Shown here one piece after another: positions 13,277 through 21,038 of a stretch of 22,608 nucleotides of DNA; within the stretch, counting starts at the first letter, position 1; the number at the start of each line of letters is the position of its first letter. A model generated the notes under the pieces. It ran no database searches, was not told the origin of the DNA, and was given only the letters and a program-made list of their open reading frames with translations. The stretch is from Candidatus Bathyarchaeota archaeon. Lineage in GTDB: Archaea > Thermoproteota > Bathyarchaeia > Bathyarchaeales > Bathyarchaeaceae. The position numbers and the translations under genes were made by a program. Location of the stretch: positions 1 to 22,608 of the forward strand of contig JAOUMI010000001.1 of the NCBI GenBank assembly GCA_029881555.1, in the 5' to 3' direction.

Positions 13277-14951
13277 GGGCTGGTCCTATCGTCTCTTCGG
13301 ACGATTTTCGCTTAAATTTTTAGGCAACATCTTCGAGTTAAAGGAATACCTGCGGAAGGCAGGGATAAAAATTTATCCAGACACCTACGTTTCGCTAATG
13401 TTTTTCGTGGCTTTTTTGACCATGCCAGTAACCATCACGGCAATCGTGCTCTTGTATTTTTTTAAGTTTATTCCTTTGATTTTTCTTGTTCCCACACCGA
13501 TCTGGATCATGATAGTTTTTATGCTTACACCTATTATGAAGGCTGGCGAGAGGGCCCATGCCCTAGAGAGAGAAATGCCATTCGTCGCTGCGTACGTGAC
13601 CGTTATGGCTACGGGCGGCATCTCACCCTACATGAGCATTAAGAGGCTTTCTAATGTGGAGTTAATGCCTGCAATGCGCAAAGAATCCAAAGAAGTGATT
13701 AAGGATGTAGAAATCTTTGGCATGGACCCGCTCTCGGCTTTAGGGAAATCAGCTAAAGAGAACCCCTTGGACATTTATGAAGATTTTTTTTCAGGGTATG
13801 CCTCAACGGTCATAACTGGCGGCGACATCACGCATTATTTGGAAACAAAAACATCTGACATCTTTAAGACCCGGTCCATGAGGATTAGAGCTGCTGCTGA
13901 ACGCCTCGGAATGCTTCTAGAATCCTTCATAATCATAATGGTCCTTATGTCTCTCTGTTTCTACATTCTGTTCAGCGTTGAAACAATTTATAGCACTGGC
14001 ATCTCAATTTACTCCAGCATACTACTGTACACATACATTTTCGCACCCATGCTCTCAGTTGTCTTCATTTACCTTGCCCATGACATGCAACCTAAAACCC
14101 CGATCACAGATTGGCAACCGTACAAAGCCTTCGCCATCTGCCTATCAGTCGGCGCTGTAGTTTTTCTCTTGGTCACCGGCTTCATGGGCATGGTTCAGGT
14201 TCCGTTCCTCTATGGTATAAGCAGCGCCGTTGATCTACCCACGGCATTCGCCGTCGCACTGTTTATCTCCACTGGACCTCCAGCCCTCATTCAAATAAAA
14301 GCTGCAGGGAAGAAGTTGAGTGTTGAGCGGGGGATAGCCAACTTTCTTCGTGATTTAACTGAAATTAGAAAAACCGGTTTAGCTCCGGAAAGATGTATCG
14401 AAAGCCTTTCAAAGCGCAACTACGGAAAATTCACTAAGGAGCTGCAACAAATTTCGTCTGAGCTTTCTTGGGGAGTTCCACTGAGGCAAGTTTTCAGGAG
14501 TTTTCTGACACGAACCAAGAGTTGGTTGTCGCAGATCGTCGTATTTCTGCTTGTAGAGACGATTGACGTAGGAGGCGGGACTATCTCTATGATTGAGGGG
14601 CTCGCGAGATTCAACCATATGACCCAAGAAGTGGAGAAAGAGAAGAGGATGAGCACTCGACCCTACATGATAGTGCCCTATTTCGCCGCGATTTTGCTCA
14701 CGGCTACAACGCTTTTGACACTGGTTTTCGTCACTAAAACGGTGAGCATAGCCGAATCCTCGCAGCAGATCGATCTAGCCGGCATCACCACCATCTTCAC
14801 CGTTTCAGTTATCTTCCACACCTACATGATTGGACTGGTGGCTGGTAAGATCAGCGAAGAATCCATATCCGCCGGATTCAAGCACTCCGCCTTGCTCGTG
14901 GTCATTACCTTACTGGCATCTGTTCTGGTCCCACAGCTTGTGAGCTTGTGA
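13233..14951 (+). CDS. Pilus assembly membrane platform protein (TadC/FlaJ/T2SSF family)
   Basis: This is a 572-aa polytopic membrane protein. It has two copies of the T2SSF-type cytoplasmic helical domain: first at about 112-225 (LEREMPFVAAYVTVMATGG), second at about 365-480 (FLRDLTEIRKTGLAPERCIES). Hydrophobic segments lie at about 52-72, 75-100, 228-250, 262-282, 300-322, 332-350, 483-502, 517-538 and 550-570. The doubled layout is typical of archaeal FlaJ-like platforms. ATG at 13233 has AAGGA 5-6 nt upstream; an in-frame TTG at 13254 has GGTGG 6 nt upstream, so the start is open. It overlaps the ATPase gene, implying translational coupling. It anchors the ATPase at the membrane and passes force to pilins. 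Confidence 0.93.
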   Translation: MKRRWNQLSLLNLLEGWSYRLFGRFSLKFLGNIFELKEYLRKAGIKIYPDTYVSLMFFVAFLTMPVTITAIVLLYFFKFIPLIFLVPTPIWIMIVFMLTPIMKAGERAHALEREMPFVAAYVTVMATGGISPYMSIKRLSNVELMPAMRKESKEVIKDVEIFGMDPLSALGKSAKENPLDIYEDFFSGYASTVITGGDITHYLETKTSDIFKTRSMRIRAAAERLGMLLESFIIIMVLMSLCFYILFSVETIYSTGISIYSSILLYTYIFAPMLSVVFIYLAHDMQPKTPITDWQPYKAFAICLSVGAVVFLLVTGFMGMVQVPFLYGISSAVDLPTAFAVALFISTGPPALIQIKAAGKKLSVERGIANFLRDLTEIRKTGLAPERCIESLSKRNYGKFTKELQQISSELSWGVPLRQVFRSFLTRTKSWLSQIVVFLLVETIDVGGGTISMIEGLARFNHMTQEVEKEKRMSTRPYMIVPYFAAILLTATTLLTLVFVTKTVSIAESSQQIDLAGITTIFTVSVIFHTYMIGLVAGKISEESISAGFKHSALLVVITLLASVLVPQLVSL

Positions 14952-14955
14952 TCAC

Positions 14956-15759
14956 ATGAGGAGACTGCCATTACCTCTTTTACGCCACAACAAGGCTGTT
15001 TCATACACGATGTCAGCCATCATCATCACCGCTGTCACTGTTGCTCTCGTCATTGCGACCTCCGTATATGCTTACCAAGTTTTGGAGCGACAGAGAGGTG
15101 CAGCCGAGTTTGAGGTGGCCAAGAAGTCAATTCTGGCTTTTAACGACGCGTTGGAAAACGTCGCCTGGAAGCCTAAATCTTCTCGATCGGTGAGGTTCAC
15201 GATTGAGTATGGTAATTTGGAGTTGATGCCTGACGCTTCAATCCTAAACGTGAGTGCAACCGTAGGTAGCAATGAGTACCTACTAAATTCCACCTCAACG
15301 GGGCTTGCGAGATATTCCATAAAAAACAGTTACGTGAACTTCGGCGAGGGACATGAGTCCTACATTTTAGGGGACGCCAGTCTCATAGTCACTGAAGGCA
15401 CGGAAAGCCTTGGCAGAGCACTCATCGGGCAAGAATTAGGCTGGGTCAATATCACCCTGAGCTATAGAACACGGGCTATGAGAGCTTCTGTGATTGAAGT
15501 TAATGGAACGGATGTTAATTACGTGAACGTGTCGATAGTTAAGGTCCTGATTGGACAATGGTCAACTCATATTCACACTTTTGACCTTAAAGCTAGGTGT
15601 CTCGACGTAAAAACGAGTGCTCTGAGTGTAGACGCTGGTGTAGAAAACTGCACAATCCGCGTTCAGTCAGGAGGCGAATCAGATTCAACCGTAATTCCGC
15701 TAGATCCTGGAAAGGTCGTCTTTAACGTTATAGTCGCCGAGGTAGAAGTCACTCTGTAG
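14956..15759 (+). CDS. Pilin-like protein with large extracytoplasmic domain
   Basis: This is a 267-aa protein with a basic leader (MRRLPLPLLRHNKA) then VSYTMSAIIITAVTVALVIATSVYAYQVLE, an N-terminal helix like archaeal pilins, with A(V/L)S at the probable processing site. It lacks the usual Lys-Gly, so cleavage by the prepilin peptidase is likely but not certain. Residues about 45-267 are beta-rich with several sequons (NVSAT, NSTST, NITLS, NGTDV, NVSIV) and two Cys (one pair, 214 and 230 region). It starts 4 nt after the platform gene, without a clear ribosome binding site, so it is probably coupled. Likely a minor pilin or the initiating/tip subunit. Size is well above the major pilin. Confidence 0.75.
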   Translation: MRRLPLPLLRHNKAVSYTMSAIIITAVTVALVIATSVYAYQVLERQRGAAEFEVAKKSILAFNDALENVAWKPKSSRSVRFTIEYGNLELMPDASILNVSATVGSNEYLLNSTSTGLARYSIKNSYVNFGEGHESYILGDASLIVTEGTESLGRALIGQELGWVNITLSYRTRAMRASVIEVNGTDVNYVNVSIVKVLIGQWSTHIHTFDLKARCLDVKTSALSVDAGVENCTIRVQSGGESDSTVIPLDPGKVVFNVIVAEVEVTL

Positions 15760-15770
15760 GAGAGGCAAAA

Positions 15771-16238
15771 TTGCCAGCACCGACCATGAGTCACGTCATA
15801 TGCACCACAGCCCTAATTGCATTAATTTTCGTGATGCAGTTTTCCTACTTCTACGTGGTTGACAACATCAGCGCGGAGATGACTAGGAGAGAGCTGAAGG
15901 AAATCGCCGACTACGTTTCAGACACGCTGGCAAACCTGTATTTTCTGGCAAACTCCACCAATCGTAACGTTGTACTCCAGAAGATGCTAAACCTGCCTTC
16001 AGCTATTAGAGGTTCAACCTACCTCATGCAAATAGAGTTCAATGAAACAACCCGTGTCGCTCAACATGTACACGGTTACATCAAAGGCAAATCTTGGATC
16101 GACGCTACTTCATGGATTCTCCCCGGTTTAAGGCTTGATGGCCAATACGAAACGGTTGAAAGCGGGGGGAAAACGGTGATTGCTGGGTGTAAACGCGATT
16201 CTACGAGTGTCTACGTGTGGATTGCTTACGAAGTTTAG
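15771..16238 (+). CDS. Membrane-anchored small protein of the pilus operon
   Basis: This 155-aa protein begins with a short polar segment, one hydrophobic segment (VICTTALIALIFVMQFSYFYVV, about residues 9-30, split here only for description), and an extracytoplasmic domain with a helical MTRRELKEIADYVSDTLANLYFL, then beta strands. It has two sequons in NSTNRN and NETTR. TTG at 15771 is supported by GGAG at 15759-15762, which overlaps the stop codon of the previous gene. ATG at 15786 would still keep the anchor. The helix following the anchor resembles the extended N-terminal helix of pilin-like proteins, though there is no obvious processing motif. Last gene of the ATPase transcription unit; probably an assembly or minor-pilin component. 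Confidence 0.7.
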   Translation: MPAPTMSHVICTTALIALIFVMQFSYFYVVDNISAEMTRRELKEIADYVSDTLANLYFLANSTNRNVVLQKMLNLPSAIRGSTYLMQIEFNETTRVAQHVHGYIKGKSWIDATSWILPGLRLDGQYETVESGGKTVIAGCKRDSTSVYVWIAYEV

Positions 16239-16310
16239 TTTGCGTTTCGATGTCTGTTATGTCTAGTTTTTGACATATTTCGGTTTTTGACCTAAGATAT
16301 AAATCCTCAA

Positions 16311-16337
16311 TAGTAAGACTTAATATATAGTATAAAT
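16311..16337 (+). promoter_or_regulatory. Promoter of the first adhesin-like gene
   Basis: TAGTAAG at 16311-16317, 4-nt spacer, then AATATATAG (16322-16330) and a second TATAAATA (16330-16337). The box differs from TCGTAAG at one position (A for C). The 109-bp gap from the previous stop holds two TTTTTGAC repeats (near 16268 and 16285) and T-runs that may end the upstream transcript. Confidence 0.5.
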
Positions 16338-16362
16338 ACGTAGACTATTGGAGAAAAACAGT

Positions 16363-17529
16363 ATGACGGGCACCCTCTACGACCATCTAACGGCAGTGAT
16401 CATTACAGGCGCACTCTTCGTAGCCGCCGTAGTTGCAGTGCCCACCCTGAGTTACGTGAATTTGCTATACGTTGATCAGCAGCAACTCAGAAACGTAGCC
16501 TTAGAAACGTTGAAAACCATGCTTCTAGACACAGGCTATCCCTTAAATTGGGGATCAGACGACGACTTCAACCAGAGCAACCTGGAAAGATTTGGCCTCG
16601 CGCTTTCAGACAGCTCCTCTTCTTACATGCTGGATCCGGACAAGGTTCAAAGACTGGTTGTAAATAACTCTTTAGGATGGGTAGAGTATGAAACAGTTCG
16701 CCAGCTGTTGGGATTACAAGGCTACGGCTTCAGCATCAGAATTTTGCCCCCATTCAATGTTACGGTGAAAGACATCAGTCCTCCTGGACTGAAAAATCAA
16801 GAGTTTGAAGTCACGGTTACGTTCAACGATAAAAAACCGATTCCAAACGCCGTTGTTGAAGCGAACATTGTGTACTCGTATCTAGTGGATCCGGGAGAAA
16901 CAGAGTTAGATAATAAATATGCTATACGTTACACTCAGGGAAAAGGAATCACCAATGAGCTCGGAAAATGCAATATTCAAACGCAGATAGATGACCCTCT
17001 GGGTCGAGTTCAGGAAAATCTTCTGATAATTATCAAAACAACTGTAGCAGATGTAACAACTGTAACCATGATGTACAAAGAAGGCTCATCACCGGAGGGT
17101 CTAGCCAAAATCAACGTATACGGCGATAGTCTTAATCTCACCCGGCCAGAAAAATATGATCCAAACGCCAACATTTGGATATGCGACATAGCGATGATCA
17201 CAGAAGACGGGTTGATACGTCTTTATAACGGAACGAAAAGCGATAATTTAAATTACGGTTCCAAGGATCTTTGGAATAAAATTTTTAACGGTTTGAAAAG
17301 CATGGGTCCAGTTTTTATGGTTTTCGATTTCAATGCGGTTGAGAAAGGCGGTGGAAGACAAGGCGCTCTTCTGGTTGGTCCTTATCCGAACCATATGGGA
17401 AGTCGAGTTACGCACTATGGTAGTGACCGTCAGAGCTTCACCTCTGGGGGATCCGTGACGCTTTCGAGGGCCGTTAACATATCGGGCATGACTTACATTG
17501 TGGAGCTGACGTTGTGGAAGGAGATGTGA
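16363..17529 (+). CDS. Adhesin-like pilus protein, tandem copy A
   Basis: About 388 aa from ATG 16363. A TTG at 16348 would add five residues, but the inner start aligns exactly with copy B (MTGTLYDHLTAVIITG against MAGEVYGYIIGLVITG) and suits the promoter. N-terminal membrane helix (about 9-32), then SYVNLLYVDQQQLRNVALET, which continues it as a pilin-like helix. An Ig-like/carboxypeptidase-regulatory-like beta domain spans about 140-225 (PIPNAVVEANIVYS, GITNELGKCNIQ). A C-terminal domain ends GPYPNHMGSRVTHYG and ISGMTYIVELTLWKEM. Several sequons. The layout suggests a pilus-tip or surface adhesin assembled with the type IV pilus. No prepilin cleavage motif is visible, so it may stay anchored. 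I do not recognise the family. Confidence 0.78.
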   Translation: MTGTLYDHLTAVIITGALFVAAVVAVPTLSYVNLLYVDQQQLRNVALETLKTMLLDTGYPLNWGSDDDFNQSNLERFGLALSDSSSSYMLDPDKVQRLVVNNSLGWVEYETVRQLLGLQGYGFSIRILPPFNVTVKDISPPGLKNQEFEVTVTFNDKKPIPNAVVEANIVYSYLVDPGETELDNKYAIRYTQGKGITNELGKCNIQTQIDDPLGRVQENLLIIIKTTVADVTTVTMMYKEGSSPEGLAKINVYGDSLNLTRPEKYDPNANIWICDIAMITEDGLIRLYNGTKSDNLNYGSKDLWNKIFNGLKSMGPVFMVFDFNAVEKGGGRQGALLVGPYPNHMGSRVTHYGSDRQSFTSGGSVTLSRAVNISGMTYIVELTLWKEM

Positions 17530-17550
17530 AGTACTTAGGGAGAATATGTA

Positions 17551-17573
17551 TCGTGAGACATAATACTTAATAC
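17551..17573 (+). promoter_or_regulatory. Promoter of the second adhesin-like gene
   Basis: TCGTGAG at 17551-17557, 4-nt spacer (ACAT), then AATACTTAA at 17562-17570 and TAC. Over 23 bases about 18 match the ATPase promoter. Predicted start is near 17595, so copy B has its own promoter and a leader of about 75 nt. Confidence 0.55.
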
Positions 17574-17597
17574 AGAGTTCTTCATATATATGTATAG

Positions 17598-17640
17598 GGG
17601 CAGAACAGAAGAACACCTGAACAAGTAAACAGTTCTGCCC
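17598..17640 (+). promoter_or_regulatory. Hairpin with perfect 9-bp stem in the leader of adhesin copy B
   Basis: GGGCAGAAC (17598-17606) and GTTCTGCCC (17632-17640) pair perfectly with a 25-nt loop. It begins just after the predicted transcription start and ends 20 nt before the GAGGTGAG ribosome binding site. It could control mRNA stability or translation, or be a protein site in DNA. Copy A has no equivalent. Confidence 0.5.
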
Positions 17641-17671
17641 AACCATAAAGCCGCAAAAAAGAGGTGAGAGG

Positions 17672-18811
17672 TTGGCGGGAGAAGTATACGGGTACATAAT
17701 TGGCTTAGTAATAACAGGCATAATCTTCATATCCGCAGTGGCTGTCGTACCAAACCTGAGCTACGTCAATCTGCTTTACGTCGACCAGCAGCAACTCAGA
17801 AACACTGCTTTAGAGACCATGAAAGCAATACTTCTGCAAGCAGGCTCCCCCGCTAGCTGGGGTTCCGAGGACCCGTTTAATCAAGACAGCGTTAGCAGGT
17901 TCGGGTTAGCCTGCGCAGAAAGTTCCTCATCCTACGTGTTAGATTCAGATAAGGTTCAAAGACTAGTTGTAGACAACCCGATAGGATACGTGGAATACGA
18001 CAAAATGCGCGAGTTGCTGGGATTAGAGGGATACGGCTTCAGCATCTGCATCCTTCCACCCTTCAACGTTACGATAGAAGAACTAGATTTTGAGCCTCCT
18101 GACCTAGAGTTCGAGGTCAAAGTCTCAGATAACTACGGAACGCCTGTACCAAACGCGATCGTTGATTCCACGATAATATATTCAACACAAGAAGGGGTAA
18201 ACTCGACGCTCCACGTTACCATTGCTGAAACCGCTTTCACAGGCGATTTAGGAACGTGTAAAGTGAATGAGACATTAAATCCGTCAGAGGGAATTTCAGA
18301 TATAATAGTGGTTTTTGAAGTGACCGTAGCTGACTTAGCAACCATATTTGTCACTTACCAGAAAAATCCGCCAGAAGACATTGCAAATGTGAACTTAGTC
18401 GGTGACAATTTAATCCTCACCGTGCCTGATGCGACTCCTAGAGGAGCAAGATGGGTTGACAATTTAGTCATGTACGGAGAAGAAAAACTCACGTTCCTTT
18501 ATAACGGCACTCGCAGTAATGAGGACAAACTAACTTATGGAGAGGGATACAAAGTTTGGACTGAATCCTTTAACGACCTGAAGTACCACAATCCGACTTT
18601 GCTGATCTTCAATTTCTTCGCGGTTGACCCTGGTCCTAGTGCTCGAAGGGAAATTCTAGTCGCGGGTCCATACCCAAACTGGATGGGGTCGAGAGTTATA
18701 CAGTACGGCGGTGCTCTGGAACACGCTGGCAAGACAGCGGTAAACCTTCACAGAACCGTTATCATCTCAGGGATGACCTACATCGTAGAGCTGACGCTGT
18801 GGAAAGAATGA
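17672..18811 (+). CDS. Adhesin-like pilus protein, tandem copy B
   Basis: This is a 379-aa protein, clearly paralogous to copy A along its whole length: membrane helix (about 9-30), SYVNLLYVDQQQLRNTALET, the SS(S)YVLDSDKVQRLVV block, GLEGYGFSI, an Ig-like domain with TPVPNAIVDSTIIYS and GDLGTCKVNETL, and C-terminal GPYPNWMGSRVIQYG and ISGMTYIVELTLWKE. The middle domain is the most divergent, as expected of surface-exposed adhesin parts. TTG start at 17672 is fixed by GAGGTGAG at 17661-17668. It has its own promoter and a leader hairpin, unlike a simple operon gene. Duplicate adhesins could give alternative tips or a heterodimer. Confidence 0.8.
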   Translation: MAGEVYGYIIGLVITGIIFISAVAVVPNLSYVNLLYVDQQQLRNTALETMKAILLQAGSPASWGSEDPFNQDSVSRFGLACAESSSSYVLDSDKVQRLVVDNPIGYVEYDKMRELLGLEGYGFSICILPPFNVTIEELDFEPPDLEFEVKVSDNYGTPVPNAIVDSTIIYSTQEGVNSTLHVTIAETAFTGDLGTCKVNETLNPSEGISDIIVVFEVTVADLATIFVTYQKNPPEDIANVNLVGDNLILTVPDATPRGARWVDNLVMYGEEKLTFLYNGTRSNEDKLTYGEGYKVWTESFNDLKYHNPTLLIFNFFAVDPGPSARREILVAGPYPNWMGSRVIQYGGALEHAGKTAVNLHRTVIISGMTYIVELTLWKE

Positions 18812-18888
18812 TCAAAGTAAATCGTGGATAATTGCTATAAGTAGGCGCAATGCATATATCTTAAGTATTACGACATTCTATATATCTC

Positions 18889-19362
18889 ATGGCACACACT
18901 CAAGGAAGAGAACACTTGAGAAAAACAAAGAGCAACAAAGGACAGATGCGCGTCGTCGAGGCTCTACTGGCCTCCCTCGTTATCCTAGTCGCGATAACCT
19001 TCATCAACGTTTTCGCCGTCGCTCCATCAAGTTCCATGTATGAAGCCAGCGAATCAGAAAAAGTAGGATACAATGTTCTGCATGATCTAGATGAACAAGG
19101 GCTTCTGTGCCGGTTCGTTTACAATAAAGAATGGGAAAACCTAACAGCCGCTTTGATGACCTCTCTACCCCCAGACGTATACTTCGATCTAACCGTATAT
19201 TATCTGAACGACACCGTAGTCAACGAGGGTGTGCCGATACGTTACGGCAACCCCAACATCTTTGAAACCTCAGGTTCAGTAGCGTCTGTATCCTACATCG
19301 TCCCTGGATATCAGACAAACTATGACCCCAAAATCTTGGTTTTGCAACTCGTGAGGGAATAA
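18889..19362 (+). CDS. Prepilin-like minor pilin
   Basis: This is a 157-aa protein. The basic leader ends KTKSNKG, followed by QMRVVEALLASLVILVAITF: a class III-type site after Gly and a Glu near position 6 of the mature helix, as in type IV pilins where an acidic residue near position 5 helps subunit docking. Residues about 50-157 are a small polar domain with two sequons and one Cys. ATG at 18889 gives an 18-aa leader; an in-frame TTG at 18916 would give a 9-aa leader more usual for archaeal prepilins. TATA candidates at 18849-18857 and 18876-18883 support the two starts in turn. It overlaps the next gene by one base, so coupled. Likely minor pilin. Confidence 0.8.
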   Translation: MAHTQGREHLRKTKSNKGQMRVVEALLASLVILVAITFINVFAVAPSSSMYEASESEKVGYNVLHDLDEQGLLCRFVYNKEWENLTAALMTSLPPDVYFDLTVYYLNDTVVNEGVPIRYGNPNIFETSGSVASVSYIVPGYQTNYDPKILVLQLVRE

Positions 19363-20138
19363 TGATAATGGGAAGACTTGTAAAACAGAAACAGGGACAA
19401 TTCATAGTCATAGCGGCCTTGATGATTTCTATTATGATAGTTTCTATAGGAGCTATAATGTATGGCGCTGTGACCTACTTCAGATACGAGAGATGGGAGG
19501 AATATCTGGCGATTATTGACAACGTGAAGTTGGGCTCACACCGTCTGGTTGAGATGAGCTTAGCCAGTCACACGTTGACCTTGGATAATGCAACGTTAAA
19601 GAATAATCTGGATCAGTGGCGAAGCAACATAACAAAGGCTTACCCCGGTTTTGGACTCAACCTTGCATACTCCAATGCCTCGGGTTCACAATACGTTTAT
19701 GACGTGAACATCAACTACTCCTGTGGGTTAGCCCGCTACTGGTACAATGAGACTTCTTTCTCAGTTGCGAACGTCACCTTTACCCTTGACATCACTTCGG
19801 TTGGGCTGTCTGGATACGAGTTTACTGCGATTGCTTTTCTGAGGATGAGGATCCTTGACGTTGCCTGGTCCTCTAGCGATAAGGATTTATCGATCTACTT
19901 AACCGTTGAGAGGGAAGGCTTAACACCCGTAACAAACCTAAAAAAGAGCAACTTTCAGGTTGAGGTTGCCGGTTACGATTCTGTAGATTTTACGGTAACG
20001 CAATACTACAGCGGAACATATGACTCCTTTATCTACGAAATACGCTGCGACTCCATTCTCGCACAGCCTTCAAGCGTAGAGGTCACCGCAGTTGATGCTA
20101 GAAACATCAAAGTGATCGCCAACTCAACTGTAACCTAA
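19362..20138 (+). CDS. Pilin-like membrane-anchored protein, last gene of the pilus run
   Basis: This is a 258-aa protein. Short leader MIMGRLVKQKQG then QFIVIAALMISIMIVSIGAI, a hydrophobic N-terminal helix preceded by Gly-Gln as in the previous gene, so processing by the prepilin peptidase is plausible. Ectodomain (about 45-258) is beta-rich with sequons (NATLK, NITKA, NASGS, NYSCG, NETSF, NVTFT) and includes LTVEREGLTPVTNLKKSNF near 185-203. Starts at ATG 19362 within the preceding TAA (ATAATGATAATG), with GAGGG close by; ATG 19368 is an alternative with better spacing. Its 3' end overlaps the convergent peptidase gene by 15 bp. Possibly a minor pilin or anchor subunit. Confidence 0.75.
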   Translation: MIMGRLVKQKQGQFIVIAALMISIMIVSIGAIMYGAVTYFRYERWEEYLAIIDNVKLGSHRLVEMSLASHTLTLDNATLKNNLDQWRSNITKAYPGFGLNLAYSNASGSQYVYDVNINYSCGLARYWYNETSFSVANVTFTLDITSVGLSGYEFTAIAFLRMRILDVAWSSSDKDLSIYLTVEREGLTPVTNLKKSNFQVEVAGYDSVDFTVTQYYSGTYDSFIYEIRCDSILAQPSSVEVTAVDARNIKVIANSTVT

Positions 20139-20909
20139 GGCTGACCACAGAACACTCCACACAATATCTCCGTAGACTAGGGCAAAAATCAAGCCAACCG
20201 TGACAAAAATGAGCAGGGGCAAGCCAGGAGTCGCCCAAACCTCATTTTGAAGCTTTCCTTCATGCCCGGCTTTCTGAATTCTCCCAACAACTTCGCTCCT
20301 ATCTTCATATTTTGGAACAAAAAGCAGCTTCCTCTCGTTCTCGTTGACGTCTTCGAGCGGAAACAAGTGCTCCTTCTTTTCCAGCTGAGTGATATTAACC
20401 TTGTAACCGCAGAGAAACACTAGAATCTTTCGCCATACCGACTCTTCTTCAAACCCCTCGAAAAGTCTCTTTCCGGTTTTGTGCTTCCAAAGATAATTGC
20501 GCACAACAACGTAGAACACGCTCAGCGCAGCCAAAAGAACAGCGTTGCAGAATACGGTGATGGGAAAAAACGGAGAAACGAAGCCGGAATAGGTTTGAGG
20601 AAAAGAAGTGGGATAGGATGGTAGGGCGAGAGAAAGACACATGAGAGCTTTGGCGTCGGCTCCACCAAAAGCCCCCGAGTAGAAAAGAGCTAGGGAAAGA
20701 GCCGACGTTACAGCAAAGGATAGAGCATAAATGTGCAGTAATTCCGGGGCAAACAAAAAGAATTGCAGAGAGGTTAAAGCGAAGGCTGAGGGTGCAAGAA
20801 TCGCCCACACCCAATTGCTCACTTCCCGTTTCTTAAAATCACTCCACGAAGCAAAAATCATAAAGAACAAACATAGCAGAACTCGTGCACCGTCAAGTAT
20901 TCCATTCAT
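20124..20909 (-). CDS. Prepilin/preflagellin peptidase (A24 family, PibD/FlaK-like)
   Basis: This 261-aa polytopic membrane aspartic protease removes the basic leader from class III prepilins. Catalytic Asp24 lies in SWSDFKKREVSNW, after the first helix, and Asp85 in GAFGGADAKAL, the GxxGxD motif. About six membrane helices. A cytoplasmic insert of roughly 80 residues (about 140-220: KRLFEGFEEE to KLQNEVW) precedes WATPGLPLL and the final helix; such long inserts occur in some archaeal enzymes. ATG 20909 has GGGAGA 6 nt upstream. It converges with the pilus genes and shares 15 bp with the last one. Substrates here: products of 10605, 21039, 18889, 19362 and perhaps 14956. Confidence 0.92.
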   Translation of the reverse strand: MNGILDGARVLLCLFFMIFASWSDFKKREVSNWVWAILAPSAFALTSLQFFLFAPELLHIYALSFAVTSALSLALFYSGAFGGADAKALMCLSLALPSYPTSFPQTYSGFVSPFFPITVFCNAVLLAALSVFYVVVRNYLWKHKTGKRLFEGFEEESVWRKILVFLCGYKVNITQLEKKEHLFPLEDVNENERKLLFVPKYEDRSEVVGRIQKAGHEGKLQNEVWATPGLPLLIFVTVGLIFALVYGDIVWSVLWSALGYS

Positions 20910-21038
20910 AGTGCGTCTCCCATTATGAAATTATTTAGAATCGGTATAAAAGGAGATCATAATTCTGCAGATCCTGAGGAACATAGAACTAATCAAAGGC
21001 ATTGGAACCCGCATATACCTGATGACTGCTTAGTGAGA

